Assembly (NCBI RefSeq): GCF_010093595.1
Contig: NW_022985452.1
Span: 248,001-312,000, forward strand
Direction: 5' to 3'
From: Mytilinidion resinicola
Taxonomy: Eukaryota > Ascomycota > Dothideomycetes > Mytilinidiales > Mytilinidiaceae
Length of the DNA stretch: 64,000 bases
Part shown: positions 42,152 to 53,593 of the stretch, piece by piece
Numbering within the stretch: the stretch's first letter is position 1
Layout: the number at the start of each line of letters is the position of its first letter
Program-made: the position numbers and the translations under genes
Notes under the pieces: model-generated
The model's database searches: none
The model's input: the letters and a program-made list of their open reading frames with translations, nothing else
What the model was told of the DNA's origin: nothing

Positions 42152-45100
42152 TTACCTCTTCAACGTCTTCTGCTTCTCCGCGTCCGTTACTAGCTTCTTG
42201 CCTTGCACCAGCAACCCCTTCCTTCCCCGCACCCCATCCACATACCTCTTCGCCACATTCTCCCGATCTCCCTTCTCCCCCAAATCCTCTAGCTCGTCCT
42301 CTGTAAACGGCACCCAGAACGGATCCTCGTCCAGCATCTTATACCCCGCGAACCGCAACTGCGGTGACGCACTCCCCGAGCTCTTCTTTCTGATCTCGTC
42401 GCTGAACCCGAAACTCTCCGCCACCGGTAACAAAGCGTCGATCGTAAACGTTGAGTTCCCAGTCGTGGAAGCTGAGAAGTTTGCAGATAACGTTTCCGAC
42501 AGGATGGTCCCGCGACGGCCGTTCAGCACGGCGTAGACTTTGCCGAGCACGTCGGTGGAAGCTTGGATCTCACAGGTGTACATGGCGAGCAGGATGCGCG
42601 GGGACCAGTCCAGGAAGCCGAGGCGGATGGAGTCACGAACGGTTTTGATGACTTCGCCCGTTAGGCGGCCCAGCCGGTCGTGAGAGGCGGAAGTGGTGTC
42701 AAGTTCCGGGACGGCGACTGTGAGGTCTTCGAGGAAGACGGCGATGCCTTGAACGGGCTCCGCGCATAGGGGGCCAGCGGCTGTGGCGAGTTGGAAGGCG
42801 TAGGCGATTTTGTCGGTGAGAGCTGTTGGGGCGAGGGCGGCGTTGTCTGAGGGGTGTGAGGGCTCTGGAGTTGGGGAGGAGAAGTCGCGGAGACTGGGAG
42901 AATTAGTGTTCTGCATTGTAACAGGGGGATATATTATGGGGCCTTACACCTTGCCACATATGCCCTGCGAGGTTGCGTCGACGAGGATGTTGGGACCAAC
43001 TCTTCGTGGGCCGAAGGCCGTTATCTTCTCTATCACCCCGTTCCAAATCTCTTTCTCGCCTTTGGCTTCCGCAAAGGCCTTCTTCAGTTCCGCCTTGAAA
43101 TCTGCTAGGCTTAGAATGTGGCCGGTCTCCAGCGTCTCGGCCTCCTCCATGCCGTCTTGTTCAGGAGGCGCCTCGTCACCGTCGGTCCGCTCTCGCTCCT
43201 CTTTTGCCCGGCGCTCAGAATACAGCCGCTTGATCGCGCCAGCGTTCTTTCCAAGGAACTCGGTTACGGCTGCTGGTAGCGGTCTGACTCTTAACCTGAG
43301 GGTGACTTGCTTAGACGTCGTTACACCAATCACTGTGCCCCTGGGTAGGTCCTTGTCCCTAGGCGGATTCATCTCCTCCGCTCTGACAATACTCTCCCTG
43401 TAAGGTACGATGGGCGCTCCGGCCTGGATATCGCACTTCGCAAATCTCTCCCTCAGGTCCTTTAGACACCTCTCCAAATGCAGCTCACCCGCCGTAAGAA
43501 TGACATGCTCTCCACTCTGCAAAACCTCGTACTCAGCACATGGATCGCTCTGCTCGAGCATCTTCAGCCCTGCGATCATCTTTCCCAGGTCTGACGGGTT
43601 CGTTGGTTCGAGAGCTACTCGCACAATAGGCTGCGTGCCCATGTTTATGCCAGCCAGATTGACGGAGCCGTCGAGCTGCGAGCATAGTGTCCCAGATTTC
43701 AGGACGTGCCCTGCTAGGCCACCGATACCGAAGACGACACCGGCGGGAACGTGGGTGAGAGGTTCTAGACCGCGACCCATAAGAAGGTAGAGTGCTGTGA
43801 TGGTGACTTTTTGTGGCTCAGGTTGAGCGTGCGGCTTCGCTGGGGAGAACTTGGGTGGAAGGACGTAAATCTCGTCACCGACGGCGAGTGTCCCGGAGTA
43901 GAGGCGTGCAAATCCAATGAGATGCTCCTCCTCCGCTAACTCTGCAGGCTCAGACTCAGTTTTTTCTTCCTGCTCTCCAATCGCGGTACTATTGATAGCT
44001 TGGGTGAGATTGTCGATAGCATTCTCGCCATTAGCAGTTGCTTGCGCGCGTGAGAGCTCAGCGCGTTTCTTGCGAGCGAGCTCGCGTGCTTCCTCTGCGC
44101 TGAGCGCACCGCCGCCCCGTCGCTTATTTTCTGGGAGCTCACTGGCCGGGACTGCGACCATTTTGCTCACGTAGGCGACTACGGGGTCGTCTTTTGAGGC
44201 TTTGAAGTTGGTCATTGCGCTTCGGACCTCTGGACTAACAAATTCGGAACCAGGAGAGTTGTCTATAAGCTCGGTCATTCGTGCAGCTTGCGCTTTTGGT
44301 GGCGAGGGGAGATATTCGATGACTGAGACCAAAAAAGCGGTGGACAAAGGAAGCCAAGCAGCGAAGAGGGTGGTCAGAAGAGCCCTCGGATCTCGAGAAC
44401 GTAGGACATGTGGTGGGAGCTTGATGGATAGGGAGTTGGTGATTTTCTCTACCTTGGTAGGATCTCTGTTGAGGAGTAATAAGTATTTGATCGTAATGTG
44501 TATGTACATGTGTAACAAAATCTAGCAGAAGAATAAGGAAATCCACGCACCCCTTCCCTTTGTCACCTCCCGTAGTAGCATCGTATACAGCCCATATGTT
44601 GTCTAGGACTAGTTGGACGAACATCGGCTTCAGGCTCCTGCCTTTGAGATGCTTGGACCCCAATACGCGTTTGTTCTTTGGATCTAGATAGAAGTCGCCC
44701 CAGAGCACCTTTTCGAGTACGGATCTTTTGATGCCGAGTTTCTTCTCATAGAGACCTGCGAATTGCTTGACGGTGAAGGCCCATCCGTCGATGGCACTAC
44801 TGAAGATGACGTTGTTATTTTCTGGGGAGAAGTAAATGTCTTCATCGTCCCTTTCCTCATACTCAGCTGGTGTATTGGTGGTGTCGATGCCATCGGCGTT
44901 CTCTAATACGGATGAGTTAATACCGTCAGTTTTCTCTTGTGCTTTTTCAGCTGCGGCATTGATCTTCTCTTCCATTTTCTCTCTCCATTTGAGGTCATCT
45001 TCCATACGGTCGCCTTGGAAGAAGCTGCCCATGACGGCGTTGACTTGTTCGAGTAGCTTGCTAAGGTGCGTGTACGCCTCACCCGGACTCATCTTCAGTT

Positions 45101-45694
45101 CTGTGATTAGTCGGTCCATTTTGTTAATGACAAGTATTGGCTTGAGTTTCTCGATCCATGTCTGCCGCAGTACGGTCACGGTCTGACTACAAACGCCTTC
45201 GACTGCGTCTACAAGCACTACCGCGCCGTCGCACAGCCTCGACGCGGTGGAGACTTCGCTGCTGAAGTCAATATGTCCGGGTGAGTCTATCAAATTTATC
45301 AAGTACTCCTTCTGCTCTGGCTTTGCGTCCGGGGCGGTCTTCCGTAGCAGGGAGAAGTATAGTGAGATCGCTGAGGATTCCATCGTGATGCCTCGTAGTT
45401 GTTCGTCTGGCCTCGAGTCCAGGTATCGGATCTTTCCAGCCAGCTTTGGGGAGATGATGCCATTGGTGGCGATGAGGGCATCTGTGAGAGAGGTCTTGCC
45501 ATGATCCTAGCAACGATGTCAATCGAGAGCGATTGAGTCGACGATAGTCGTACTTACAACGTGGGCAAGAATACATATCTGGATAGAAACAAAGTCAGCG
45601 CAAGAACTTATGGAGATGACAGAAGGTCTACATTTCGGACATCTCCGGCAGCATGCTGCAGCGATACCAGCTTTTCTGGATTTACAACAGGCAT
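42152..45694 (-). CDS. EFL1: Elongation factor-like GTPase 1 (Efl1/Ria1)
   Basis: Five minus-strand exons (45694-45632, 45578-45558, 45506-44551, 44465-42950, 42910-42152) give about 1,104 residues, as in yeast Ria1. The N-terminus reads MPVVNPEKLVSLQHAAGDVR, then G1 AHVDHGKTS, RGITMESSAISL, G3 DSPGHIDFSSEVS and G4 NKMDR. An EFL1-specific insertion with ENADGID and YEERDDEDIYF follows, then EF-2-like domains II-V (GELHLERCLKDLRERF, IVPYRES, FGPRRVGPNIL, FLDWSPRILLAMYTCEIQ). With Sdo1 it releases Tif6 from pre-60S particles in the cytoplasm, the last step making 60S competent. Exon 2 is a 21-bp microexon encoding ICILAHV at the P-loop. The phase-2 junction at 44551/44465 rebuilds GKGDPTKVEKI. 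It lies next to another 60S gene, RPL32. Confidence 0.97.
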
Positions 45695-46303
45695 ACTGGC
45701 TATGCACCTGAGGCGAGATCGAGGTTCGCGCTGGGGGTTTCGGAGGAGGGCGCCTATAAAATTTTGTAGGCTGCTGGCTGCGGGACTGTTGGACGTGAAA
45801 GAAGCTGTTTGAAGGGTTTGACGCGCGTTAAAGGGTTTCAGCGACGCCGGGTATCTCAGAATAGAAGATCGAGGACCAGAGCCTCAAAGACAGATGGTTG
45901 GTGGGCAGTCGTCGAGAAAAGTCGAGGCTGAATCGAAACAGTTTCGAACGAGACCCCGCCTGTGTTTGGTGGCTCGCCCTCTGGTGAAACGACGTCAACA
46001 TCACGCTGCCGGCGCCCTCTCACCTCGCCATATACACCTCCGCAACAGCACCCGCCCAGGGCGCTGCCCAGCCGTCTCACGAACACATCGCCATTCACTC
46101 TCGCCACAGCATTGCTGTCCTGAGCACCCTTGTCTGCGCATGCCTCCCTGCTGCTCTCGCTTCCCTCATTCGCCGCGTCTCCTGCATAACGCTGCTCCTA
46201 TAATTCAACCTTGGAATTCCGTGGCCGCGGACTTTTGCCCCGTATACACCATGAGCACATAGCCCTAGGTGGAACAGCGTTGTCCGCTCTCATTTAAGTC
46301 AAC
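45695..46303. other. divergent promoter region of EFL1 and the PH-domain gene
   Basis: 609 bp separate the two start codons, which point away from each other. It is C-rich toward the PH gene. No clear TATA box. Confidence 0.5.
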
Positions 46304-47674
46304 ATGCCGGAACACACCACGCAGACCCTCCCAATTCCAATTCCAGCCGCCAGTCGACAGAAGCCCTCGATGGGTATGAAGATTGAACCGCCCAACCTGT
46401 CCATGCGCCTGAACACCGTCCAAGACAAGACAAACAAGCAGCCATCTGAGATACTGTCGCCGGTGAATCAGAATGGGAGCTTCGAGTTTGATCGAGTCCT
46501 CAAGTCGGGCACCGTCCTGAAGCGCACGCGCAAGACAAAGGTGACTTCCACAGGACTGAACACATCACATCAAAACATTTACTGATCCGTGCGGTTCTCA
46601 AGTCCTGGAAACCAATTCACCTCGTATTACGGCCCAACCTACTCTCCATTTACAAAGACAAGGATGAAACAAAATTACGGCACCAGATCAACTTGTCTGA
46701 AGTCACAGCGGTCGCGCGCCAGAAGGACCCCAAGCGCAAGATGGACCATGTATTTGGCCTGTTTTCTCCATCAAGGAATTTCCACATTGGGGCACCGACC
46801 GAAAAGGATGCGCAGGAATGGGTAGAACTTATCAGATCCGAGGCCCGGATTGATGAAGAGGAAGAGGAGATGGTATTGATGAGCCCAGGAGGTGCTCGTG
46901 GTGCATTTCAGGACTTTGGAAGAATTGGAAAAAGGGAAGGAGTGGGTTCCAGCTCCTCAGAAGCTGATCCTTTGCCGAGAACAGGCTCTTCTGCTGAGGC
47001 AGGGAATATGCATAGCTCTCGACGCCCCTCTCACACTCTGATAAACTACTCTGGCAACGAGGCAGGATCATTCTCCGATTTTTCAGATACGCCGGCATCC
47101 ACACGCTTCCGGGGATCGTCTCTGTCGTTGAACAATCCCAAGACCCGAGAGAGATCAGCTGCTGAGGTGATACCCGGCGACGGTCGATCGGACGCGATGC
47201 GCAATGTCAGTCAAGCTAGCGGACTTGGTACGACACCGGATGACGAGAGAGTAATTTACCACGGGTGGCTATACGTTCTGAAATCCAAAGGAGGTGTAAG
47301 GCAGTGGAAGAAGTTATGGGTGGTCCTAAGACCAAAGTCGCTTGGACTGTATAAGAATGAAGAGGTACGGTCAACGAACGAGCATCGAGCATCACATACT
47401 AATAGATGATTAGGAATACTCCGCGAACCTCATTATCCCGCTCTCAAACATTATCAACGCCGTCGAAATCGATCCCGTGTCGAGGTCGAAGCCATATTGC
47501 ATGCAAATCATCTCCGACGAGCGAAACTACCGATTTTGCGCACTCAGCGAAGATAATCTGGCGAGATGGCTCGGTGCCTTTAAGAGCCTGTTCGCAAAGC
47601 GCAAAGACGCTGAGATCCAGCGGAATGCTCAGCCCAGTTCGACTGCTGCAGCTGCCCCATCTGCGCTGCGATAA
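46304..47674 (+). CDS. OPY1: Protein with two pleckstrin-homology domains, Opy1-like
   Basis: Three exons (46304-46540, 46603-47364, 47414-47674) encode about 419 residues. PH domain 1 spans about residues 65-175: VLKSGTVLKRTRKTKSWKPI, LVLRPNLLSIYKDKDETKL, VFGLFSPSRNFHIGAPTEKD and AQEWVELIRSEA. PH domain 2 spans about 305-400: YHGWLYVLKSKGGVRQWKKL, WVVLRPKSLGLYKNEEEYS, YCMQIISDERNYRFCALSED and LARWLGAFKSLF. The linker is Ser-rich and disordered. Yeast Opy1 has the same two-PH layout and binds PI(4,5)P2 and the kinase Mss4 at the plasma membrane. The orthology is inferred from architecture. Both junctions are phase 0 and rebuild core PH strands, and each PH domain ends with the conserved helix Trp. 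Confidence 0.85.
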
Positions 47675-48287
47675 ACCCCGAGCGGTGCATCCTAACTTTA
47701 CGACACGGCCTGTCTTGCTAGGCCACTGATTATTACTATCCCGGAGGCACGACTTTCATTATTCTTTTTGCGTTTTAGCGAACATGACGGACATGATTGA
47801 TGACGAATTCGATGCTATTGAATAGGCTTGGAAAATCATGGGACGTTCCTTATTCCGGGCCCGTTTTGAGGCAGGAGATCTTAACGGCTTGTACAGTAAT
47901 GTAATTTATGAGAATGTTTACTTTAATTCACGTATCATGGAGAGTCGATTGCATTGGTGTCCCGTGATCTTGGCTATTGGGATAGTGGACCCCTGGGCAT
48001 TATTTCCACAAAGCCTATTCCACCAACTTTCTTGCAACTTCATAAGCGAAGATTGCATGCTGATGGTCGGTCCTATAATTACCATATGCTCCTCGTCGTC
48101 TGTGCGACGCCATGAACGACGACAAGATAGTTCACAGTCCCGAGTCTGGTCAATGGCGGCTAACGGCGATGCTGTGCATGAAGTGGGGGCTGAGGCCCAC
48201 CACCTTCAGCCTTCTCGCGACTCAGCTATCAAGTTCACTTCTAACAATGTACTCTCTACCAGCATAGACAGATGCTAACGGGTGCCA
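47675..48287. other. intergenic, no gene seen
   Basis: 0.6 kb between two plus-strand genes. A frame at 47838-48278 has no start context, domain or conserved pattern. Confidence 0.5.
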
Positions 48288-50686
48288 ATGGATCCTCTCT
48301 CGGTGACTGCGAGCGTCCTGGGAATCACGACAGCATGTCTCAAGACCGTCAAGACTCTCGATACGTTGCGGCACAAGTTTAAAAACGCCCACGTTACGAT
48401 TGCAGCCTTGTGCTCTGAGTCGATACTGATCAGCGCGGCTCTCTCCAACGTTCAAGGCCTCTTCCTGCAGAACAACGATGCTCTGGCTGTGTATCTGCGG
48501 TCCAGGCCTGAGCTTGTTTCTGCTCTGGATATCGCCTTGACTGGCTGCGCCGTAGTCTACGCCTGTCTCGATGATGAGATCCAAAAGCTAGATGTCGATG
48601 CGTCAGACTTTGCGCAAAGCCCTGGGTGGAGGGCAAGAGGAAAGCTGCTGTGGAATGAAGATAACATGAAGGAATACCTCGCTCAGATCCGAGGACAGCA
48701 GGCAGCTCTGACGTTACTTATCCAGGGTCTACAAATGCAAGTTGATCGCAAGCCCTTACGTAGCCCTACTAACAATTACTCCAGGCAATCTTTAAGTGAT
48801 ATTACTCGACTATTGCAACGGAATAGCGCTGTCCTAAACCGAGTCGCGAATGACACACGCTCTCTACGGGCAACAAACCCCAAACTCAACGTCGCTGAGT
48901 CCATATTCTCGGGCAGGCGCGCCCCAGACAGTATATTTGGAGACGTCGCGGATACATCTTCAACAATTGATGGCCGGGAATTTGAGTTTGACGATATTAT
49001 CGTGAACTCAAAGGCCTACAGACGAGCCCTGATTGCTGCACAGCAAAAGGTGTCGCAGAGATCAGCAGAGCCAGAGAGAAATGAGACACGAAGCGGTGGG
49101 AATGTCTATGGCATATCTGAAGCAGAAAGAAGCATGAGAAGCCTCCAACTAAGCCCCAAGAGTACGACGAATGGTCGCGAACCTTCAGACCGTCGAGCTG
49201 TAACACCTACTTTCAACGTGAGGAGGAAGGATGTTCCGAAAACATTGGTAGAGGCTTCTGCTCAACTGAACTCACGTACAAGGAGTTTTCCGGATTCACC
49301 TTCGTCGTCCTACCACAATCAAAAGAGTGAAGCACTGCCGGGGATCTGTGTAACCCCTATTGGCTTTAGTCTGATCCAGGTTCCCTCTTCATTTCCAAAG
49401 CTATCGGATCCAGCCCCGTCAAATGTGCCGCCAACAGACGAAGAAAAAGGGAGGTACATTGAAAGGGCACGGGAACCCGTACTGAATTCTGATGACGCGG
49501 ACACGCAGCTGGCCTGGGCTAGTGATGCCTTGAGTTGGCTCGCTGTATGTTATGCGCTCGAAAGAGCTGTTTGTGACACCAAAGACCCATCCTTCAAGAG
49601 CTCCGTGGAAGGTTCCGAGCTCGAGGTTGATGCCAAAAATATCATTGGCTTTCTGGTAGAACAAGGACACCCCCGCGCGAACTTCGAAAAAGGTAAATGG
49701 CTTGAGTTTGGGCAATTTGGCCATAGGATTGATAAGAGATCTGCTTTTCGCCTCTACAGAGATGCACTATCAGGAGGATATATGCGGGCTGCTTACCGCA
49801 TGGGTATGATGTATGAGACGAGCAACGATTCCACTAAAGCGATTGAATATTACGAGAAAGGCAGCAAGGAGGATGATGCTGCATGCTGCTACGTAAGATC
49901 GATTGCTTCCAATCAGCGTAAAGTCTTGAGCCTTCCTACTAACGAACATTCAGCGTATGGCCATGATGGCATTTCTGGGGCAGCACGGTCAAAAGGTAAA
50001 CTTCCCGAAAGCTATCCTGCTGCTCAAGACAGCTGCCTTGAGAGCCGACGAAAATGCTCCCCAAGGCGCTTTTGTGAGTCCGCTCATGGTCCATATCTGT
50101 GTTTCACGGCTCATACTTTGCCCAGGTTCTCGGTATGCTCCAAGCGGACGAATTACCGAACATCAGGGTTCCAGAACTTCACGACCAAGCCTCCGCTCGT
50201 GAACATCTAGAGAAAGCCGCATTTCTTGGCTTTGCGAAAGCCCAGCTAAAGATGGGATCGGCGTATGAGCTAGCCAATTTAGGCTATCCATTCGATCCAG
50301 CATTATCGATGCATTACTACGAGCTTGCCTCCCACCAAGGGGAGCCAGAGGCTGACATGGGCATATCGAAGTGGTGTCTTTGCGGCTATGAAGACCTCTT
50401 CGAGACCAACGAGGAGATCGCTTTCAATCGTGCAAAACGAGCAGCTAGTCAAGACCTTCCTACAGCTCTTTTTGCCATGGGATATTTCCATGAGATTGGT
50501 ATACACGTTGATGTCGATCTCGACCAAGCAATGGAGTGGTACAGGAAAGCAGCGAAGGCCGGGAACTTGGACGCGACTGCCAGAATCAACGCTGTCGGAC
50601 TTCGAATTCAGCGAGAACAGCATCCTCCGAGAGTTCCAGGACCAGGGCCGTGGAATCGATCACCTTCACCACCTTATCCAACATAA
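48288..50686 (+). CDS. Helo-like N-terminal domain protein with Sel1 repeats
   Basis: Three exons (48288-49892, 49954-50073, 50126-50686) give about 761 residues. The N-terminus MDPLSVTASVLGITTACLKT and following helices (TVKTLDTLRHKFKNAHVTIA, LVSALDIALTGCAVVYACLD) match the Helo-like/STAND N-terminal helical domain of fungal NLR and cell-death proteins. A long disordered Ser/Arg middle follows. The C-terminal 300 residues are Sel1-like helical repeats: AFRLYRDALSGGYMRAAYRM, GMMYETSNDSTKAIEYYEKG, AREHLEKAAFLGFAKAQLKM and ALFAMGYFHEIGIHVDVDLD. Both introns are phase 0 and each joins Sel1 helices. No NTPase domain lies between the parts. The start ATG is preferred over a GTG two codons upstream. 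Sel1 proteins often act as scaffolds; the role here is unknown. Confidence 0.8.
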
Positions 50687-51955
50687 GCACGCCCGAAAGA
50701 CCACAACAACATTATTTTGAACATCATTTGGATCTCTGAAGCGGCCACATGAGCAAAAATGCTCTAATATTTCGGTATGGACTCTAGTGTGGGAACATTA
50801 GAGCCATCGTGACCGTGTGTGATTCCTGACTGGGGCCACCGAACCGACGATGGATCTGGGTTTTAAGATGAGTTCAGGGGGCAAGCATCTCTCAATGAAC
50901 CATTACCGTTATTCGTGCACATGCTGCTGGGGGTAGGTCGTTCATTGCAGTCGCACTTTGCAGCGCGGGATTGTATATACTTACTGTACTGCCTTTACGT
51001 GCGAATGTCACTCCGCCTCACGAGCCCTACGGGTACCAGGCCTCAAGTCTCCTTGCTACGCCAAAGGTTTGCACTACACCCATCTCCCCGAATGGTGCAG
51101 CTCGCTCGAACCGGAACACGTTCGCGGAATCTTCACCTCTGCTCATATATGGCAGCACCCATGAGCACTACAGGAAACAACATTAAGAAGGTCCAAGAAC
51201 CTCATCTAGGGGCAAAAGGTCGACGATTGAACTAAGCAGCATGCCGGGCTAGACATCGGCTACGTGCTGATTGTGACTAAGCTACTGGCGTTGCTGCGGA
51301 GGGATGTCTATTGCTACAATCGCACGACTATGACTACGAGGCGAGAAACAACGGCAAAAACGGTACCAGGGGGGGCAGGTAGAAGGGAACACCTTTAAGA
51401 TGTTCCTGGTGCATAACCCGCTATAGGGCATGCATACTACCTGATACGCTGCGTACTGCGGTGGAGGAGAGGGTACGCCGGGGGCGTTGCTGTGGGTTAG
51501 ATTAATTAGAAGAATAATGATGATCGAGGCAATATGTGGTTTATGGCCATTGACCGTCAGACTTAAAACTACATTTCCAATTGAAGGTCCTTCTCAACAT
51601 GCTTATCCGTCATCCAATTCCAAAAGCCTCGTCTACGAGTAAGGAGCTTTATACCGCTCAGAGAAAGGCTAAGCTCATTACTTCAGAGGGCATTTCAAAA
51701 ACACTCCCTTACAGCAGCCGTTTCATTTAACACTTCCAATTTAAAGCACTTTTGCTCTAGCTCGCATTAACCACGCTATCACACACATCTCCATTCATGC
51801 TGTATATATCTGTCTACCGACTCAGGTGGCCAAGCAAGTTACTAGCGATATAGTGGGTCAACTTCATATTAGTGAAGGTCCTCTGAAAGGCTATAACAAA
51901 TAGAGAACCCTTAAATATATTGTAAATACTATCACTTTGCAGATGAAATTGCTCA
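50687..51955. other. intergenic, no gene seen
   Basis: 1.27 kb before the hAT-like element. It becomes AT-rich to the right. Short frames only. It may contain old transposon debris, but I could not identify any. Confidence 0.45.
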
Positions 51956-51963
51956 TTTTAGAA

Positions 51964-52443
51964 GGGGACTAGTACTGGTACACCCCTTCTTTCTTATTAC
52001 TAAATACAACACCCCCCCCCCCCCCTTCCTCGTCTCATCTTTTAATTGGCTGGAGCGGCTCGGAGCTTCGTCCGGAGCTCTATTTTCACGTGCATCTGCA
52101 CGTGTTATTCTATCTAATTCACTTAGCTGTACGTAAGGCTATACGTAATGCAACACAACTAGTATATAGCTATACAAATCGGACAGGCTGGGCTGTAAAA
52201 TAGAGAGGCTGTATAGCCGTGCCGATTTATATACAGCCTCACGTACAGCCTTATAAAATAGATATAATGTATAAAACAGACAGGATGTACGTGCAGAGAG
52301 ATGTAAGAGTGAATGCCCGGAGGCCTCCAGCCGGCCCTCCGAGCCAATAGCAAGGCGGTAAAACGACAAGGGTTAGGGGGTGTGTTTGTACCGAGAAGGG
52401 GGGTGCACAGCTACTAAGAAGGGGGGTACCAGTACTAGTCCCC
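51964..52443. mobile_element. non-autonomous hAT-like transposon
   Basis: The 480-bp element starts GGGGACTAGTACTGGTACAC and ends with the inverted copy (reverse complement GGGGACTAGTACTGGTACCC), giving TIRs of about 28 bp. Perfect 8-bp direct duplications TTTTAGAA flank it at 51956-51963 and 52444-52451, the hAT hallmark. Inside are a run of about 15 C near 52010 and a perfect palindromic hairpin CACGTGCA-TC-TGCACGTG at 52087-52104. No transposase is encoded. Confidence 0.92.
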
Positions 52444-52492
52444 TTTTAGAATTCTCAAATTTCTTTAAGAACTGTTCTCCCCGTTTCTGTAC

Positions 52493-53440
52493 CTAGGTAC
52501 TCCCCTCCAGCTGCAACCAATCCCAAGCCCTGTCTTCCCTACTCCCAGGAATCGGTGGCGTCCTAGCCTGCAGTAACTGCGGTAGCAACTTGAGAAGCTC
52601 CTCGCCAGCCTTATACTCGACACTCTTATACATATACACATGTTGACACCGCTCGGCCGGGAAACTCTTCTTCGTCAGATCCGGCCCTGGATTCTCCCCA
52701 ACCCCAAGATCCAGATACCTGAACGTCGGCGCAAACTTCAGAGTATCCAGAAGCCCGCAAAGATGCGCAAACGCAGACTGTTTGTACGAAAGCTTCGATT
52801 GCGCATCCGTCTCGCACGTCGCGATCTTAGTGATGAATCGATGCTGGAGATACTGCGATGCTAGTGGATGCTCCGTGATCCGCAGTGGCATGACACGCTT
52901 CGCTTTGTCCCATACGGCTTTCTCTTGAGTGACAGTCTGTTCCGTGTTGCCGCTGTAGCCTGTGTCAAATGACAGCGACCAGTGCCTAATCAGCTTGGTG
53001 TACTCCGTGTCCAGACTCGAGAAGAGGCGTAGATGCTGGACTGGCTTGCCATTGGGCTGTGTCCGAGGCAGAGGGGGCGGGATAAATCCAATGGCGAGGC
53101 GGCTGTCTCTGCCCTTGACGAAGAGGGTGAAGCTGTTTCTTTTCCAGAAGAGGGGCATGGCTTCGTTGTAGATTTGGCGGTTTACACGGAGGAGGGCTAG
53201 ATTGCTGGATTCCTATAGTGGAAGTCTGAAGGAGCGGGCCGCCTTGTAGAAGGTGGGGTGGAAGTATTTATCGTCGTTAAACTGCTCATCGTCGTAGAGA
53301 TCGCAGGGAAGACTGCGGGGAAGGCTGAAATACCAGATTTCTTCTCGGAGCTCAGAAGGAAGTTGTAGGAGGCGGGACTCCAACTCGTCAGCCTCCGGTG
53401 ATACCGAGAGCTTTGGTAGAAGTTTGCTCATGGAATCCAT
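52493..53440 (-). pseudogene. 2EXR-type protein gene with an in-frame stop
   Basis: A single continuous minus-strand frame of about 315 codons. It starts MDSMSKLLPKLSVSPEADEL, then has the F-box-like/2EXR signature LLQLPSELREEIWYFSLP and, further on, NLALLRVNRQIYNEAMPLFW, both typical of this large fungal family of unknown function. Between them, in the same frame, is a TAG at 53213-53215 (RLPL-stop-ESSNLALL). No splice-site pair that would remove it in frame was found. Either the gene is inactivated by one nonsense change (CAG to TAG would suffice), or readthrough or a base error is involved. The downstream 240 codons contain no further stops, so any inactivation is recent. Confidence 0.75.
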
Positions 53441-53593
53441 TTGAGTGATGTAACGAGGTGTGGTTGAAGTTGTCACGGAAGCTTCGAAGTGTGGGGTGAA
53501 GTAACAGGCAGCCTGAAATATAATAGACGCTAGCTTTAAATAATCTATCGTAACTTCAAGGTCTTATCTTCATTTACGTCGACTCTTCCTCCA

